A DNA stretch of 64,000 nucleotides from the NCBI GenBank assembly GCA_027422505.1, contig JAPQWV010000415.1, positions 372,001-436,000 on the forward strand, in the 5' to 3' direction. Positions 10,965 through 23,036 of the stretch are shown piece by piece; positions within the stretch are counted from its first letter, which is position 1; the number at the start of each line of letters is the position of its first letter. Origin of the DNA: Craterostigma plantagineum (Eukaryota; Streptophyta; Magnoliopsida; Lamiales; Linderniaceae). Position numbers and translations under genes: made by a program. The notes beneath the pieces are model-generated. The model saw nothing but the letters and a program-made list of their open reading frames with translations. It had not been told where the DNA came from and searched no databases.

Positions 10965-12261
10965 ATGGATCGCTACCCACGATACAATCACATCTACGAC
11001 ATAATTTGTACCTGAAGATCCAGGATACAAATTTTCAACTCGATCTGACCATCTTTCGGTGTCCAGATGATATCATCATATCAATCCTGCAAGGCCACCA
11101 CATCTGGCATGCATTGACAGTCACCGCATCGGTGCCAATGGTCTATCTCCAGCAATTTTGGGGATGTATACAAGGAGCAGTGGATAATGGAGCATTCTCC
11201 TTCTCAACCATAATTGGGACGCGGCACATACATATGGACAAGAACCAGTTCAGGATGATTCTGGACTTGCCATACAGTGCAAACTACGACCCGCTCCCGT
11301 CAGATGCAGAAATAATGCATGATTTCATGCAGATGGGATATCAACCGCAGCTCACCAAGCTAGCTCAGGTCCAGAGCAGCGGTGTCCCTCATCCGTGGAA
11401 GACACTGTTCGGGATTGTGAACAAGTTCCTATCGCCCAAGCATGTCGGCTTCGACAAGGGCAATGGCAACATACTACAGATCTTTCACGGACTCGCATTC
11501 TCCAGAAATTACGACTTCACGTAGCTGATCTGGAATGATCTTGCAGACCAGATTAGGCAAAAGGAGAATCGGAGATCGAAGAATGTGCCCTATGCTCGGT
11601 GGTTTAATGTCATCGTCCACCAATATATGGAGATGCACAAGCAGAGCATTCCTCGCCTGCCTCCGGGAGGAAATTATCAACCACCCAAACTCAAATTCTT
11701 TCACAATCCACGGCTCACGGACTTGGACCAACCGTCGATGCCGATTCCTTTTGAGCTTCTACGTCTCGCTGACCCCAGAGGAGACGTATATCGTATGTAC
11801 TGCCGGGAGAATCACCTCACCGAGGAGACGGTTCGAGGGCCCCCGACAGATTTTGGAGTTAGCCCTCCCCAACCACAATAACACCAAAGCCCTGAGGCCA
11901 TAATGATTGATGAAGTGGCCCAGGAGCTAGAGCAGGAGCCACCAACTCAGGACGAACAGATTCCTGATATAGATGCCACTTTGATCGATGTTGTGGCTGC
12001 TGAGTTGGAACAAGAGGCTCCAACAGAAACATTTCGAGTGGAAGTGCCCGTACATGTAGGCATGCTTGAAGAGTCTATCAAGGAGGCTCTTCTACAAGAA
12101 GCACAGCCCGAGGTTGAAATGGGGCAAAGCTCGCTTCCACTGGTGACGGATCGGGCTCCTGAGGACATAGATCGTGACCTCACTCCTCACACAGCTACCC
12201 CATCCAACACGGAGTCAGATGAGGAGATTAGCATGATAAGACGGACTCCCAGACGACTCAG

Positions 12262-13137
12262 TGTAACATCCCGTCCCATACCGGGTGTCACTATAGCATC
12301 CGTCCCTACCGAGACCAGTGGGGTTGGGCCCACTACACTGACTGATAGACTGGCCCACTGTACTTAACCTTCCAGCGTGCTTCGTCCTCGCTCACACGCA
12401 CCCTGGGCAAACTTCCCAGGGGTCACCCATCCTAAGATGCTTCAAGTCAAGCACGCTTAACCGAGTTCTTTCGGATGGACTCCCAAAGAGGTCGACCATA
12501 TGAGGTACTATCAACTCTTAGGATTCTTAGCCTGACAGCCCATACATTGTCAGTCTCAGGATCCCCTCTCATTGGGTGTCGGATCGCCATGTACCCCTTC
12601 GCCTAGAAGCCTGCCAGGAGCCACTCCTCGTGCACCTCTCTGGCAGGCGATCACTGCCCTCATCGGCCGGCATCACATGCCCATCAGCTTCCGCCTGGTT
12701 CGTCCCCGAACCAGCACGTACGCAGAGGTTGTGCTCTGAACCACCTGTAATTCCGTCCCATACCGGGTGTCACTATAGCATCCGTCCCTACCGAGACCAG
12801 TGGGGTTCACTACACTCGACTGATAGTCTAACCACCATTTAACCAGCGTGCTTCGTCCTCGCTCACACGCACCCTGGGCAAACTTCCCAGGGACCCATCC
12901 TAAGATTGCTTCAAGTCAGCACGCTTAACTTCGAAGTTCTTTCCTCCGAAGGCGACCTCATATGAGTAGTACTATCAATTCTCATACCTTAGCCTGACAC
13001 GCCCATACATTGTCTCTCAGATCCCTCTCATTCTGTGTCGGATCCTTCATTCATGTACCCCTTCGTCTAGAAGCCTGCCAGGAGCTCCTTGTTCGTCACC
13101 TCTCTGGCACCGGCGATCACTCTCATCGGCCGGTCAC
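12262..13137 (-). mobile_element. Cassandra-type TRIM nested in the copia extra ORF (decayed)
   Basis: Left LTR is 12,262-12,677, a short internal region follows, and right LTR is 12,746-13,137. Each LTR contains a minus-strand 5S-rRNA-like block (about 12,400-12,470 and 12,879-12,945), the hallmark of Cassandra. The minus-strand primer site (about 12,733-12,743) matches initiator tRNA-Met except for a 2-base gap. The insertion is flanked by CTCAG on both sides (12,257-12,261 and 13,138-13,142). Copy B has no insert: its sequence runs straight across this point. Many small deletions separate this copy from the intact one at 17,614. Confidence 0.88.
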
Positions 13138-13440
13138 CTCAGTATACAAATGGAGTCCCTCTTAGGCGTCACCACCGACCAGATACCATGTTGACCGCTT
13201 CTACAAGTATTGCCCACTTCTTCGCTCAATCTTGAGCCGCAAACATCTACTCACTGCAAGACGCCGACCTACCATGACACCTGAGGATCAGGATCGACGC
13301 GAGGAGGGGGAAGATACAGACAGCCTCAAGGACTGTGAGCCACGAGTCGGCCAAGGATAAGACGCATCAGTCGTCCTGGTACGCCAAGGAGGCGTCCGCA
13401 GGCTTGTGACGAACGAGCAAAAGCGCAAATCCAAACAATA

Positions 13441-14340
13441 ATGGAGAGAGTTCTGACTACCATAGAGACATCCCAAAGAGACACCGGGAAAGCACCTGTC
13501 TCCGAAGGCACCTCATCACAGCCCAACCTCACACCTCCACAACCCACACCCTCCGACCCTCTACATAACTCTTCCATCCTAATCAACCCATATACCGTCC
13601 CAATCACCGAGCTCCATGACATCCTTCTAGCCCGCCTCATCGGTCTTACCATCCGGTCACCTAAGGAGGAGTCACTCTATAGGCGACTGATAGACCATCC
13701 TGAGCCACCTACCCAAACATGCCGCGGCCAAAGCTCTCACTCAAGACGCCGACATGATGATCCTGACGATCAGGATCCTCATGAGGGGGAGAAGAAGCCA
13801 CGGACATCTACGAGTGGCCAAGGACAAGGCTCGGGTGCGACGCAAACAAGCGCTGGAGCAGGTGAAACCCAAACGCAAATCCAAACAATAATGGAGAGAG
13901 TTCTGACTACCATAGAGACATCCCAAAGAGACACCGGAAAAGCACCTGTCTCCGAAGGCACCTCATCACAGCCCAACCTCACACCTCCACAACCCACACC
14001 CTCCGACCCTCTACATAACTCTTCCATCCTAATCAACCCATATACCGTCCCAATCACCGAGCTCCATGACATCCTTCTAGCCCGCCTCATCGGTCTTACC
14101 ATCCGGTCACCTAAGGAGGAGTCACTCTATAGGCGACTGATAGACATCCTGAGCCACCTACCCAAACATGCCGCGGCCAAAGCTCTCACTCAAGACGCCG
14201 ACATGATGATCCTGACGATCAGGATCCTCATGAGGGGGAGAAGCCACGGACATCTACGAGTGGCCAAGGACAAGGCTCGGGTGCGACGCAAACAAGCGGT
14301 GGAGCAGGTGAAACCCAAACCCAAATCCAAACACAAAACA
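13441..14340 (+). repeat. Tandem duplication of about 450 bp inside the extra ORF
   Basis: Units 13,441-13,890 and 13,891-14,340 are nearly identical and encode the same segment (MERVLTTIETSQRDTGKAP onward). Copy B has it once. Small indels between units change the frame of the second unit near its end. A shorter, scrambled piece of the same unit seems to lie just upstream (about 13,255-13,440). Confidence 0.9.
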
Positions 14341-15716
14341 CCAACACCACGCACCGCACCACCACTCTAACCCATATCGACCCATCAACCTTTCACCTCC
14401 GGACGCCTCCATCCACACACTAACTCTGACAAGCCCCTTGCTTCCGGAAGAAGAAGCAAGTGCGGCCATGCTCGTAGCTTTGGCACAAACCCAAGCTACT
14501 CGCTCAACAGCTCCAGAACAACCGGGCCCTTCAGGACACGGCGTCAACCCACATGAATATCTCGAGAAATTCATATTTGAAGAACAGTGGGCGACCGTTA
14601 TATGCCCGAGGAGCATCAAGTACAACGGCTCAAGGAAGTTCGACAAATTTTACAACAAGCTTCGGTGGACCTCGTGCTGATAGAAGACGACGAACTTCAC
14701 GAAGGTGTAGACCACGAACAAGATCCCACAGGGCTTTCAGAGCTGATAACGGAACGGGCGGTTTCCCCCACAAGAAAAATGCCAGGGACCGTTCGAATCG
14801 ACACGCCGTGGGAAAATATCCGAATAGAGATACCCTTCCTCGAAGAAGTCCGTGAGAATATTTGGAGGTCACCGGACAGAATCAAAAGCCGAACGAATTT
14901 GAGCTGAGAGGGATCTCTCACTGGGATCAGCAGAAGAGGATGACCTACCTCTGGATGCTGACTCAACTATGACCTGATGTAAGGCTGGGGATGACTAAAG
15001 GACAAGTTAAGAGCCACTATAAGAGTCTCTCCCCGATTTGCCAGCTTCTCATCATCTACTGTGCCAAAGGAGGACTTCCAACCCCAATATACGTTATTGA
15101 GCAAGTGGACAGAACCCGAGAGGAACTAAGAGAAAGCGACCTTCCGTATCTCCCTGTCGACGAGGTATACAACCTCTATCAGCTGTACGTGGAGAAGTAC
15201 AAAGGTCATCAAGGCTTCGTCAAAGAATAAGGCCTCGAAGGGCTCTACCGGTTCATGATGCGCCAAGTCAAATACTTTGCAGCGCATGACCTTCAGATGG
15301 CTCTGGAGAGCAACATGAAGAAAGTCAGCATGGCCGAACCGCTCAACAAAGGACCTGAGATCGAAGGGCTTCCAAGCAATCATGTGCATATCAGCTTAGT
15401 CATAGGCATCACCTACCACAATCCAATTTCCAAGAAGACTAGGGATGATGCTGAAGACTGAGATTCATATGTTTTGTGATGGGACGCTCAAGGTCATCAG
15501 GAGGAATATCGAGCAGAGGTTGGAAGAAATCAATAGAGATACAATGTTGAGGATCCATAGGTTCGTGAAAGAACAGCCGCTCCTGATGGAGTTGTTAGGC
15601 GACATCGAGGAGTGCCTGAAGCTGAGGGAAACGCTCAGGAACTTCGAGCATGCGCTGGGCATGCGCAGGTCGTACTACGCCCGACAAGGACAAACAGCGC
15701 GGAAATGCAATCAAGC

Positions 15717-15730
15717 ACAAAGGGGGATAT
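15717..15730 (+). promoter_or_regulatory. Polypurine tract of giant copia copy A
   Basis: ACAAAGGGGGATAT sits directly before the LTR start TGTAG. The matching tract of copy B is ACAAAGGGGGAGAA. It primes plus-strand DNA synthesis in LTR elements. Confidence 0.85.
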
Positions 15731-16080
15731 TGTAGAGTATCAATTTTTATTATGCTTGATTTCATTAGTTGTCCTTGTAATTATGGGTGTTTTGTATAGT
15801 AGTCCTTAGATTAGGACTAGTTTGATATTTATACCAAGTTTGTATGGTATAAATACTTTGTAAACAATCGCATCAATAGAGAAAGTTTTGGAAATTGATC
15901 CGAAAGGCTTGCAATTCAATTTCTAAAGAGAGAAACAATAGTAACTTTCTCACTCTACTCGAATTCTCTCTCTTGTTCTTCATTTGAGTTTTTCGATCGA
16001 ATCTCAATGTCGATCATTATCATCGAATGACTTAGAATTCATGCCTAGGATCATAGAGTTGTTAATCAAAGGAACTAACA
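15731..16080 (+). repeat. 3' LTR of giant copia copy A (350 bp)
   Basis: It starts TGTAG after the PPT and ends CTAACA; copies A and B lose similarity exactly after that CA. Both LTRs are 350 bp. A TATA box lies in GGTATAAATAC near 15,849 and marks the probable promoter. The flank beyond 16,080 belongs to another element. Confidence 0.92.
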
Positions 16081-17568
16081 CGTACAGAGCATGCACGCCG
16101 GACTATTCAGAGAAGTTCACTTTTCTATTTATTCCTCTTCCTTGTGTTACATAAGTGTTACGTTGAGGGCAACGTAAATCCTAAGTGTGGGGAGGGGAAT
16201 TACTGCGAAATTGATGCGAACATCTTATATGTGGATGACTTGATTTTTTGCTATAAAATTTTAAAAAATTGGCACGAATTTCGAAAATCATGTTTCTTGT
16301 CGATCAAAGGATGACTTTATGTTAGACATCTTGTGAGTAATTAGGATACGTATGCGAGTCGACTTCTTTCTTACGTGATGAACTTGGCGATACCTGATAG
16401 ATTCGTACACATAACCCTATTTTTTGTAAGATTTTTGAGCCTAAGAGCATTTTGCCCATTTCATTGGTTGTGTGAATCATGCTTCATTTATTTCACTTCA
16501 GAACTTGCTTGTGTATTACATCTTGAAACTACTTAAAGTGTGATTGCATGAAAGTAAGGAAGGCATTAGGAATTCATCCCATAGCCAAAGTATCCGACCA
16601 CACCTGATCACGTAGTATCCACTTTGAGCCTGACCCTTTTATTTGTGAAAATCGGATTACCGACCCTGATTAAGCCTTCAGACATAAACCCATTGGAGCA
16701 ATAGTAGAAGTGGAGGTTGAGTGCCGGACTTAAGAAGCGCAACCTGTACAAAATTTCCGAGCTGATGTCAAAAAAAAAAGAAAAGAAAAAAAGGAAAAAA
16801 AGAAGGAAAAAAGAGAGAAAAAATATATATAAGAGAAAAGAAAAATATATGACTAAGAACCCTTCCTCCGATAATTTTTCACTCTCGAAAGCGTATTATC
16901 TATTTCCTAGATCGAGAAGTTGAACGAAGAAGGGCTCGGTGAAAAACGACGAATGCAAAAGAACGAAAGTGATGAACAAGAACAGCGGATTTGGCGCATT
17001 CAAGATGATGGCATGATTCCAATACGACTACAGCTCATAGCCTTTTGATGCTTATTCCTTACATTTCTTACATATCTCAGCCATATTATTATCCGGCAAA
17101 GACCTTCCGATGCACGTTTCATCGTTAAAAGTAGTAGATTTATGAGTTACTTGCAAGCTTATGGTAGGGATTAGATTAGTGCATGACCCGAGAGATTTCA
17201 CTGACATCTTAACCCATATAATTTGTGATTTGAGTGAATCTTCGTGAGTTGCGGATCTTGATAGGTATTGCTAAGAAAATCGTGTAGTTAGTCGTTGATT
17301 TCGAGTATGCTTTCCGACTTTACTTGCATTATCTCCAATGTGATTTCATTCTTGATTGATACGTTGCATGATTTATTCTTTTATATGTCATTTACATTTA
17401 TTTGTGTCAAGCAAACGGTTAAGTGTGGGGAGATTTGATAAACATAATTTAAACCTCCCTAGTCCCTGATGGGGAATTACACATGGGCATTTTAAGCTAA
17501 AGGGGATGTAAAGTGTATGATGATGATGATATGATAATAATGATAGCATAATAACAATAATGATGATG

Positions 17569-17613
<45 letters not shown>
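16081..17613 (+). mobile_element. 3' remnant of an Athila/Tat-like gypsy element
   Basis: No ORF is credible. The stretch has marks of the long non-coding 3' part of Athila/Tat elements: GAGGGCAACGTAAATCC followed by a TAAGTGTGGGGAG tract near 16,170-16,195, an A-rich purine run (16,768-16,850), and a second AAGTGTGGGGAGATT tract (17,421-17,435) followed by TGATAAAC, which looks like a PPT and LTR start at 17,435. The LTR is lost in the AAT microsatellite from about 17,557. Confidence 0.5.
17557..17613. repeat. AAT microsatellite, left of Cassandra
   Basis: Near-perfect ATA/AAT trinucleotide run preceded by interrupted GAT repeats from 17,519. It abuts the Cassandra terminus TGTAACA at 17,614. 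Confidence 0.9.
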
Positions 17614-18080
17614 TGTAACAACTCGTCCCATACCGGGTGTCACTGTAGCATCCGTCCCTACCGGGACCTGTGGGGTTGGGCCCACCACACTCCGACCGAT
17701 AGTCTGGCCCCACTGTACCACTACTTAACCTTTCAGCGTGCTTCGTCCTCGCTCACACGCACCCTGGGCAAACTTCCCAGGGTGTCACCCATCCTAAGAT
17801 TGCTTCAAGTCAAGCACGCTTAACTTTGAAGTTCTTTCGGATGGACTCCCGAAAAGGTAGGTCGACCTTGGTGATATGAGTAGTACTATCAATTCTCTTA
17901 TACAATTCTTAGCCTGACACGCCCATACATTGTCAGTCTCAGGATCCCCTCTCATTCGGGTGTTGGATCGGTTCATTCATGTACCCCTTCGCCTAGAAGC
18001 CTGCCAGGAGCCGCTCCTTGTCCGTGCACCTCTCTGACATCGGCGATCACTCCCCGCCCTCATCGGCCCCGGGCGTCACA
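17614..18080 (-). repeat. Cassandra 3' LTR
   Basis: It begins TGTAACA and ends GTCACA on the plus strand, matching 18,153-18,619. The 5S-like block is at 17,759-17,835. Confidence 0.9.
17759..17835 (-). other. 5S rRNA-derived Pol III promoter block in Cassandra LTR
   Basis: Read on the minus strand it contains AGTTAAGCGTGCTTG (box A region) and GGATGGGTGAC...CTGGGAAGT (intermediate element and box C), as in plant 5S rRNA. The first third of 5S is absent, so this is not a 5S gene. A second copy lies in the other LTR (about 18,299-18,374). Confidence 0.88.
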
Positions 18081-18138
18081 TGCCCACCAGCTTCCGCCTG
18101 GTTCGTCCCCGAACCAGCACCGTACTGCGAGAGGTTGT

Positions 18139-18150
18139 GCTCTGATACCA
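18139..18150 (-). other. Cassandra primer binding site
   Basis: The minus strand reads TGGTATCAGAGC, a perfect match to the 12-base site complementary to initiator tRNA-Met, two bases from the LTR. Confidence 0.92.
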
Positions 18151-18152
18151 CC

Positions 18153-19567
<1,415 letters not shown>

Positions 19568-19574
19568 AAAAATA

Positions 19575-19642
19575 ATCATAATAATAATAACACCAATACT
19601 AATAATAATAATAATAATAACAATAATAATAACAACAACAAC

Positions 19643-19674
<32 letters not shown>
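19575..19674. repeat. AAT/AAC microsatellite, right of foldback
   Basis: Interrupted AAT and AAC trinucleotide repeats end just before the 3' flank of the HPP gene. Confidence 0.88.
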
Positions 19675-19676
<2 letters not shown>

Positions 19677-19816
19677 GTATTCCTTACACATCTATAAAAG
19701 TAAACATTAACGATCATAAAATCCTATCTTGGAGCTTCTATCATCCCAAGACTTATGTGAATATGTATTATTGAGGTGGGGAAGAGATATCTACATCTAT
19801 GTAGTTGTTATCTCCT

Positions 19817-20459
19817 TCATTTCTTTTCCTGATCCGTGGATGGCTTCTTCTCCTCTTTCTTGTCTTCTTTACTTTCCTCTTTTTTGTTTTCTTCTTTTTT
19901 ACCTTCATCTTTCTTCTCTTCTTTCTTCTCTTCCTTCTTCTCTTCTTTGGCTGGGCCAACTGAGATTATATCAACTTTCCCAACCTTCTTCAGTTTCTTG
20001 ACAACAGCAACGCAATCCATCTCACCAATCACTGTAAGCTTTTGATCTTTCAAATCAGCAGCAATTGAATCCACACCTGTTGTTTTTTTAGAAAAAAATA
20101 AAATCACCTTTATTTATTTCTTCAAACATATCTCAATAGCATGAAAACCATTTTTTTTTTGCTTTAGGAATTGGGAATTAGCTTGCTTCGCAAGACCCGT
20201 GTGATAATTACAGCCAATATGGACTAGATCCGTAATTTCTGACATGTTTTGGTACGGGATTCGATAACTATTACCTATGATATCGGCCGCCGCTTCGATG
20301 GCTTTCTGCTTCGTCTTCTCATCTGTCATGGTCAATACTCTGAGTACCAACTTCTGCTGTATATACCAGAAATAAGTACGTGAAGATTATTAAAAAGATA
20401 TATCTGACTAGAAATGGAAAGTTCCATTTTTTATTGGCTTGGTATGTTACCTGAGCCAT
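19817..20459 (-). CDS. Heavy-metal-associated domain protein (HPP-like), 3 exons
   Basis: Three exons on the minus strand give 116 residues: exon 1 20,459-20,451 (only Met-Ala-Gln), exon 2 20,356-20,275, exon 3 20,076-19,817. Both introns (94 and 198 bp) are GT-AG and the phases agree across the joins. Residues about 4-70 form an HMA fold typical of plant HPP/HIPP proteins (KLVLRV start, [20 protein letters not shown], then [21 protein letters not shown]). The CxxC metal site is replaced by MTDEKTKQ, so classical metal binding is unlikely. The Lys/Glu-rich tail ends QEKK with no CaaX box, so HPP rather than HIPP. It looks intact and is the one credible host gene here; a gypsy LTR begins 333 bp upstream of its ATG. 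Confidence 0.87.
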
Positions 20460-20541
20460 TGGAGAGCAAAGCAGCGTAGCGCAGCGATGGGATATTTCCA
20501 AGTTGCCCAGATGACTTCTCTTTGTAGCCTGTAGGTCGATG

Positions 20542-20548
20542 TTATATA
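20542..20548 (-). promoter_or_regulatory. Candidate TATA box of the HPP gene
   Basis: The minus strand reads TATATAA about 85 bases upstream of the ATG, a plausible core promoter position for a short 5' UTR. The rest of 20,549-20,791 shows nothing I recognise. Confidence 0.4.
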
Positions 20549-20989
20549 TTTTCTTCACATTATGTAAATATTAGTTTTTTATTATTTAAAATGTGATTTA
20601 TTGGAAATCTGGCGTGTATGTGATGAAAAGGTGGGTGAGAAAATTTAACGATTCTTTTACCTAATACCAACTGGACGCAAATACCTTCAAAACTTACACT
20701 ATTACGATTTTATTAGCGAATTTTAATTAAAAACAAAAGCAAAACACATATGAGACGAACGAATGAATCAACCCACATACCCATCACAAAATGTAATACC
20801 CGGATCTCGTAAGTAAGGTGACCAATAAATTTGCAAACATAATATATGATGTTATGACTGCATGATACGTGAATTGTGTGATTATGTGCTTATGTTATGT
20901 TTAGTCTAACAAATAACTAGATGTTGACTTAGAAGAACTTTTGTGAAGATAGATGAGACTTCTGAAAGGAAGAGAAAGTAGGGCTAAGG

Positions 20990-22330
20990 AAATTTCGAAA
21001 CATCAATTTTCTTCTAAAGCCGAGAATGCTGAAGTTATAGAATTCCGAAATTAGGGTGTTGCTAAATAGGAGAATGTCGAAGTCCTAGAATTTTGAAACT
21101 TGAAGCGTAGGGTTTTCTATTTGTTTCGAAAGCTTAGTGTGGGAGGAAAAATAAAACAATATTAAAATGATTGTTACTTAGGAAATTGATAAGTATGTGT
21201 AAAGCAGAAAGTAACGTCATTTAGCTAAAATGGCACGCAAGGCATGATGAAAGGATAACATGCTTATCTTAAGTTCATTAGAAAGAAACTAACGGAAGAT
21301 TGTTATAGAGAGGAAGAGAGAAGTCGAAATAGAACAGGAGTAGAATACATCAATAGTCTGGGAAGAAGGTATAACCTATTATAATTTCATGTTTCACTTC
21401 TATATTAACGTGTTATATGAACAGCTTTATCTAGAATTAGTAAATCCATGTTAAGCACTCCATGTGAACCTAGGAACTAGGGCATACCCTTTTTAGGGTT
21501 TAACATGTTTCGAAGGGAATTTTAATTGTAGACACTAATTTAGGGTTTCAATTTTAGGTTCTAAGTGTTAAACTAGTTGAAGTTCATTTGATATTCATAT
21601 GATTCTATGGGAATATGTCTTTTAATCGAGAGATACGATTTCCAGTTTGGTGAAATTCGGAACTCCGTTATTTTTGTAGGAATAATTTCGAAATCAAGAA
21701 TGAGAATAGAAGGAACTCGAAACAAAACTCGAGACAAAATTTCGAAATGAAACTCGAAATCCATGTCGAAATCAATTTTTGATATTAACTTCGAAACTCT
21801 GTATAAAATCTCGAAATCAAGTTTGAAATCCATGTTGAAATCCATTTCAAAATTAACTTCGAAATTTCGTGTATTATTTAATCAATCTCGAGATCTTTGT
21901 ATTACTTCGAATTTCTAAGGCTAAAATTTCGAAACATATGTCTGAAGGGAATTTCGAAACATATTGTTGAAATAGATTTCAAAACATTTACAGGGACATT
22001 TCGTAATTCATATGTATATATACTATTCAATTTCGAACTTAATCTAGAAGAATTCCGAAAGCAACTTCAAAGCATCTTGTGAAATCAAGTTCGAGTTAAT
22101 CTCGAAAACCATGTCGAGATCTATTTTAAAATTCATCTCGATAACCATGTCTAATGGAGTTTCGAAATATGTGGAAAACAGGTTTCGAAATTCTTATGAA
22201 TTTCGAAATGGTACTTTTCAATTTAACTCAAAGTTCGAAACATGTAAAATTCATAACCTAGCTCAAATAAGAATTTCGAAACATATGAATTTCGAAACAT
22301 GTAAACTTTAGGATTTCGAAACTCGTAAAA
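20990..22330 (+). repeat. TTCGAA-rich array in gypsy LTR1
   Basis: About 20 copies of TTCGAA occur, mostly as ATTTCGAAAC or GTTTCGAAAT, with further one-base variants. Spacing is irregular, often 15-50 bases. LTR2 keeps the same array (about 28,670-30,005). Confidence 0.8.
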
Positions 22331-23036
22331 ATCGAAACTAGGGTTTTTAAACTAAGTGACTTTCGTGAAACTGTAATTAGACTAACATACCCTAATCTTA
22401 TATGTTTCTATACTTAGGGTGCAAAGGTTAGTGACTTACAGTACGATAAGCTAAGTAGCTAAGGATATAAGGTAAGTGGAAGTCCCAATTACAATACATA
22501 ATCGCATGTGTACAATATATGCATTTCTGTGCTTCTATGATTTTTATGTGAACTCTTACATGATTTATTTACGTTACAAGTTGACATGACATGAAATGAC
22601 ACGCATCATTCACGGCATAATCATATACATGCACATGACAAGAGCGTGCATGATACACGATCGCCTGAGAGCGATAATTATTCACCGATATGGGCGTCTG
22701 ATGTCGACTCACAGTTGAGTCACGGCTCTTCTATGCTACCACGGTGACGTCGTATGTTGTTACCATCAAGACATGACATGTTCAAGACAAGACATGATTT
22801 TAGGGCAATTGCCCTCATGGCGGAACGAGGTCTAGAGAGCATTGGCGCGGATGCCTTTGCGAACTAGGACAGGTGCATGGCATGCATGACTTTCACTTAC
22901 TGAGCTTTATAAGCTCATTTCACGTATTTATGTGTTGTAGGTTCAAGGGATCACGGTACGTGATCTTTACGAAACGAGGCCAAATTTTGAAGCTTCCAGA
23001 GGACTTTTGAGGTGGGAGTGTGTACATGGATGCGAC

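Larger units (their letters stand above)
10965..15735 (+). pseudogene. Extra 3' ORF (aORF) of giant copia, copy A, broken
   Basis: The frame opens at the ATG at 10,965 and stays recognisable to 15,735. The N-terminal domain (to about 11,880) carries LQQFWGCIQG, LPSDAEI and PHPWKTLFGIVNK. A variable acidic and Pro/Ser/Thr-rich middle follows. The C-terminal domain (14,438-15,735) carries GTVRIDT.WENIRIEIPFLEE and ISHWDQQKRMTYLW and ends in helical, basic sequence. I recall similar predicted proteins in copia elements of asterids, without known function (unverified). I see no signal peptide, membrane segment, RT or nuclease motif, so an envelope is unlikely. Damage: early stop near 11,013, stop at 11,524, a nested Cassandra (12,262-13,137), a 450-bp duplication and several frameshifts. 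The last frame stops at TAG 15,733-15,735, inside the 3' LTR. Confidence 0.8.
1..16080 (+). mobile_element. Giant Ty1/copia retrotransposon, copy A (5' LTR outside window)
   Basis: The order is leader, gag with CCHC knuckle, protease, integrase, RT, RNase H, which is the Ty1/copia order. A 3.7-kb spacer, a second very large ORF, a polypurine tract and a 350-bp 3' LTR follow. The 5' LTR is not in the window, so the element exceeds 16 kb, large for copia even after subtracting the 876-bp nested Cassandra and a 450-bp tandem duplication. A second copy at 31,862-40,117 has the same layout from RNase H to the LTR and confirms the boundaries. Gag-pol carries many stops and frameshifts, so this copy is dead. 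The gag and extra-ORF layout resembles large SIRE-like copia elements, but the short LTR does not fit SIRE well, so I leave the lineage open. Confidence 0.9.

Noticed and set aside
11535..11903. Overlapping plus-strand ORF in a second frame of the extra ORF
   Set aside because: The alternative frame at 11,585-11,881 matches copy B protein; the 11,535 frame does not.
13288..14102. Minus-strand ORFs around 13.3-14.1 kb
   Set aside because: Antisense shadows of the duplicated extra-ORF segment; the same shadow appears twice because of the 450-bp duplication.
10965..15735. Retroviral-type envelope gene
   Set aside because: The position is env-like but no signal peptide, transmembrane segment or Cys-rich surface region is visible in either copy.
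17497..17721. Minus-strand ORFs with long Tyr, Ile or Leu runs
   Set aside because: They are translations of the AAT microsatellite plus Cassandra LTR; the run appears in all three frames and has no gene context. The same holds for the Ile-rich ORFs at 18,469-18,792.
17759..17835. A real 5S rRNA gene
   Set aside because: The first third of 5S is missing and the block sits inside matched LTRs with a tRNA-Met primer site, which is the Cassandra arrangement.
19768..19959. Lys/Arg-rich minus ORF beside the HPP gene
   Set aside because: Out-of-frame reading of the Lys/Glu tail of HPP exon 3.
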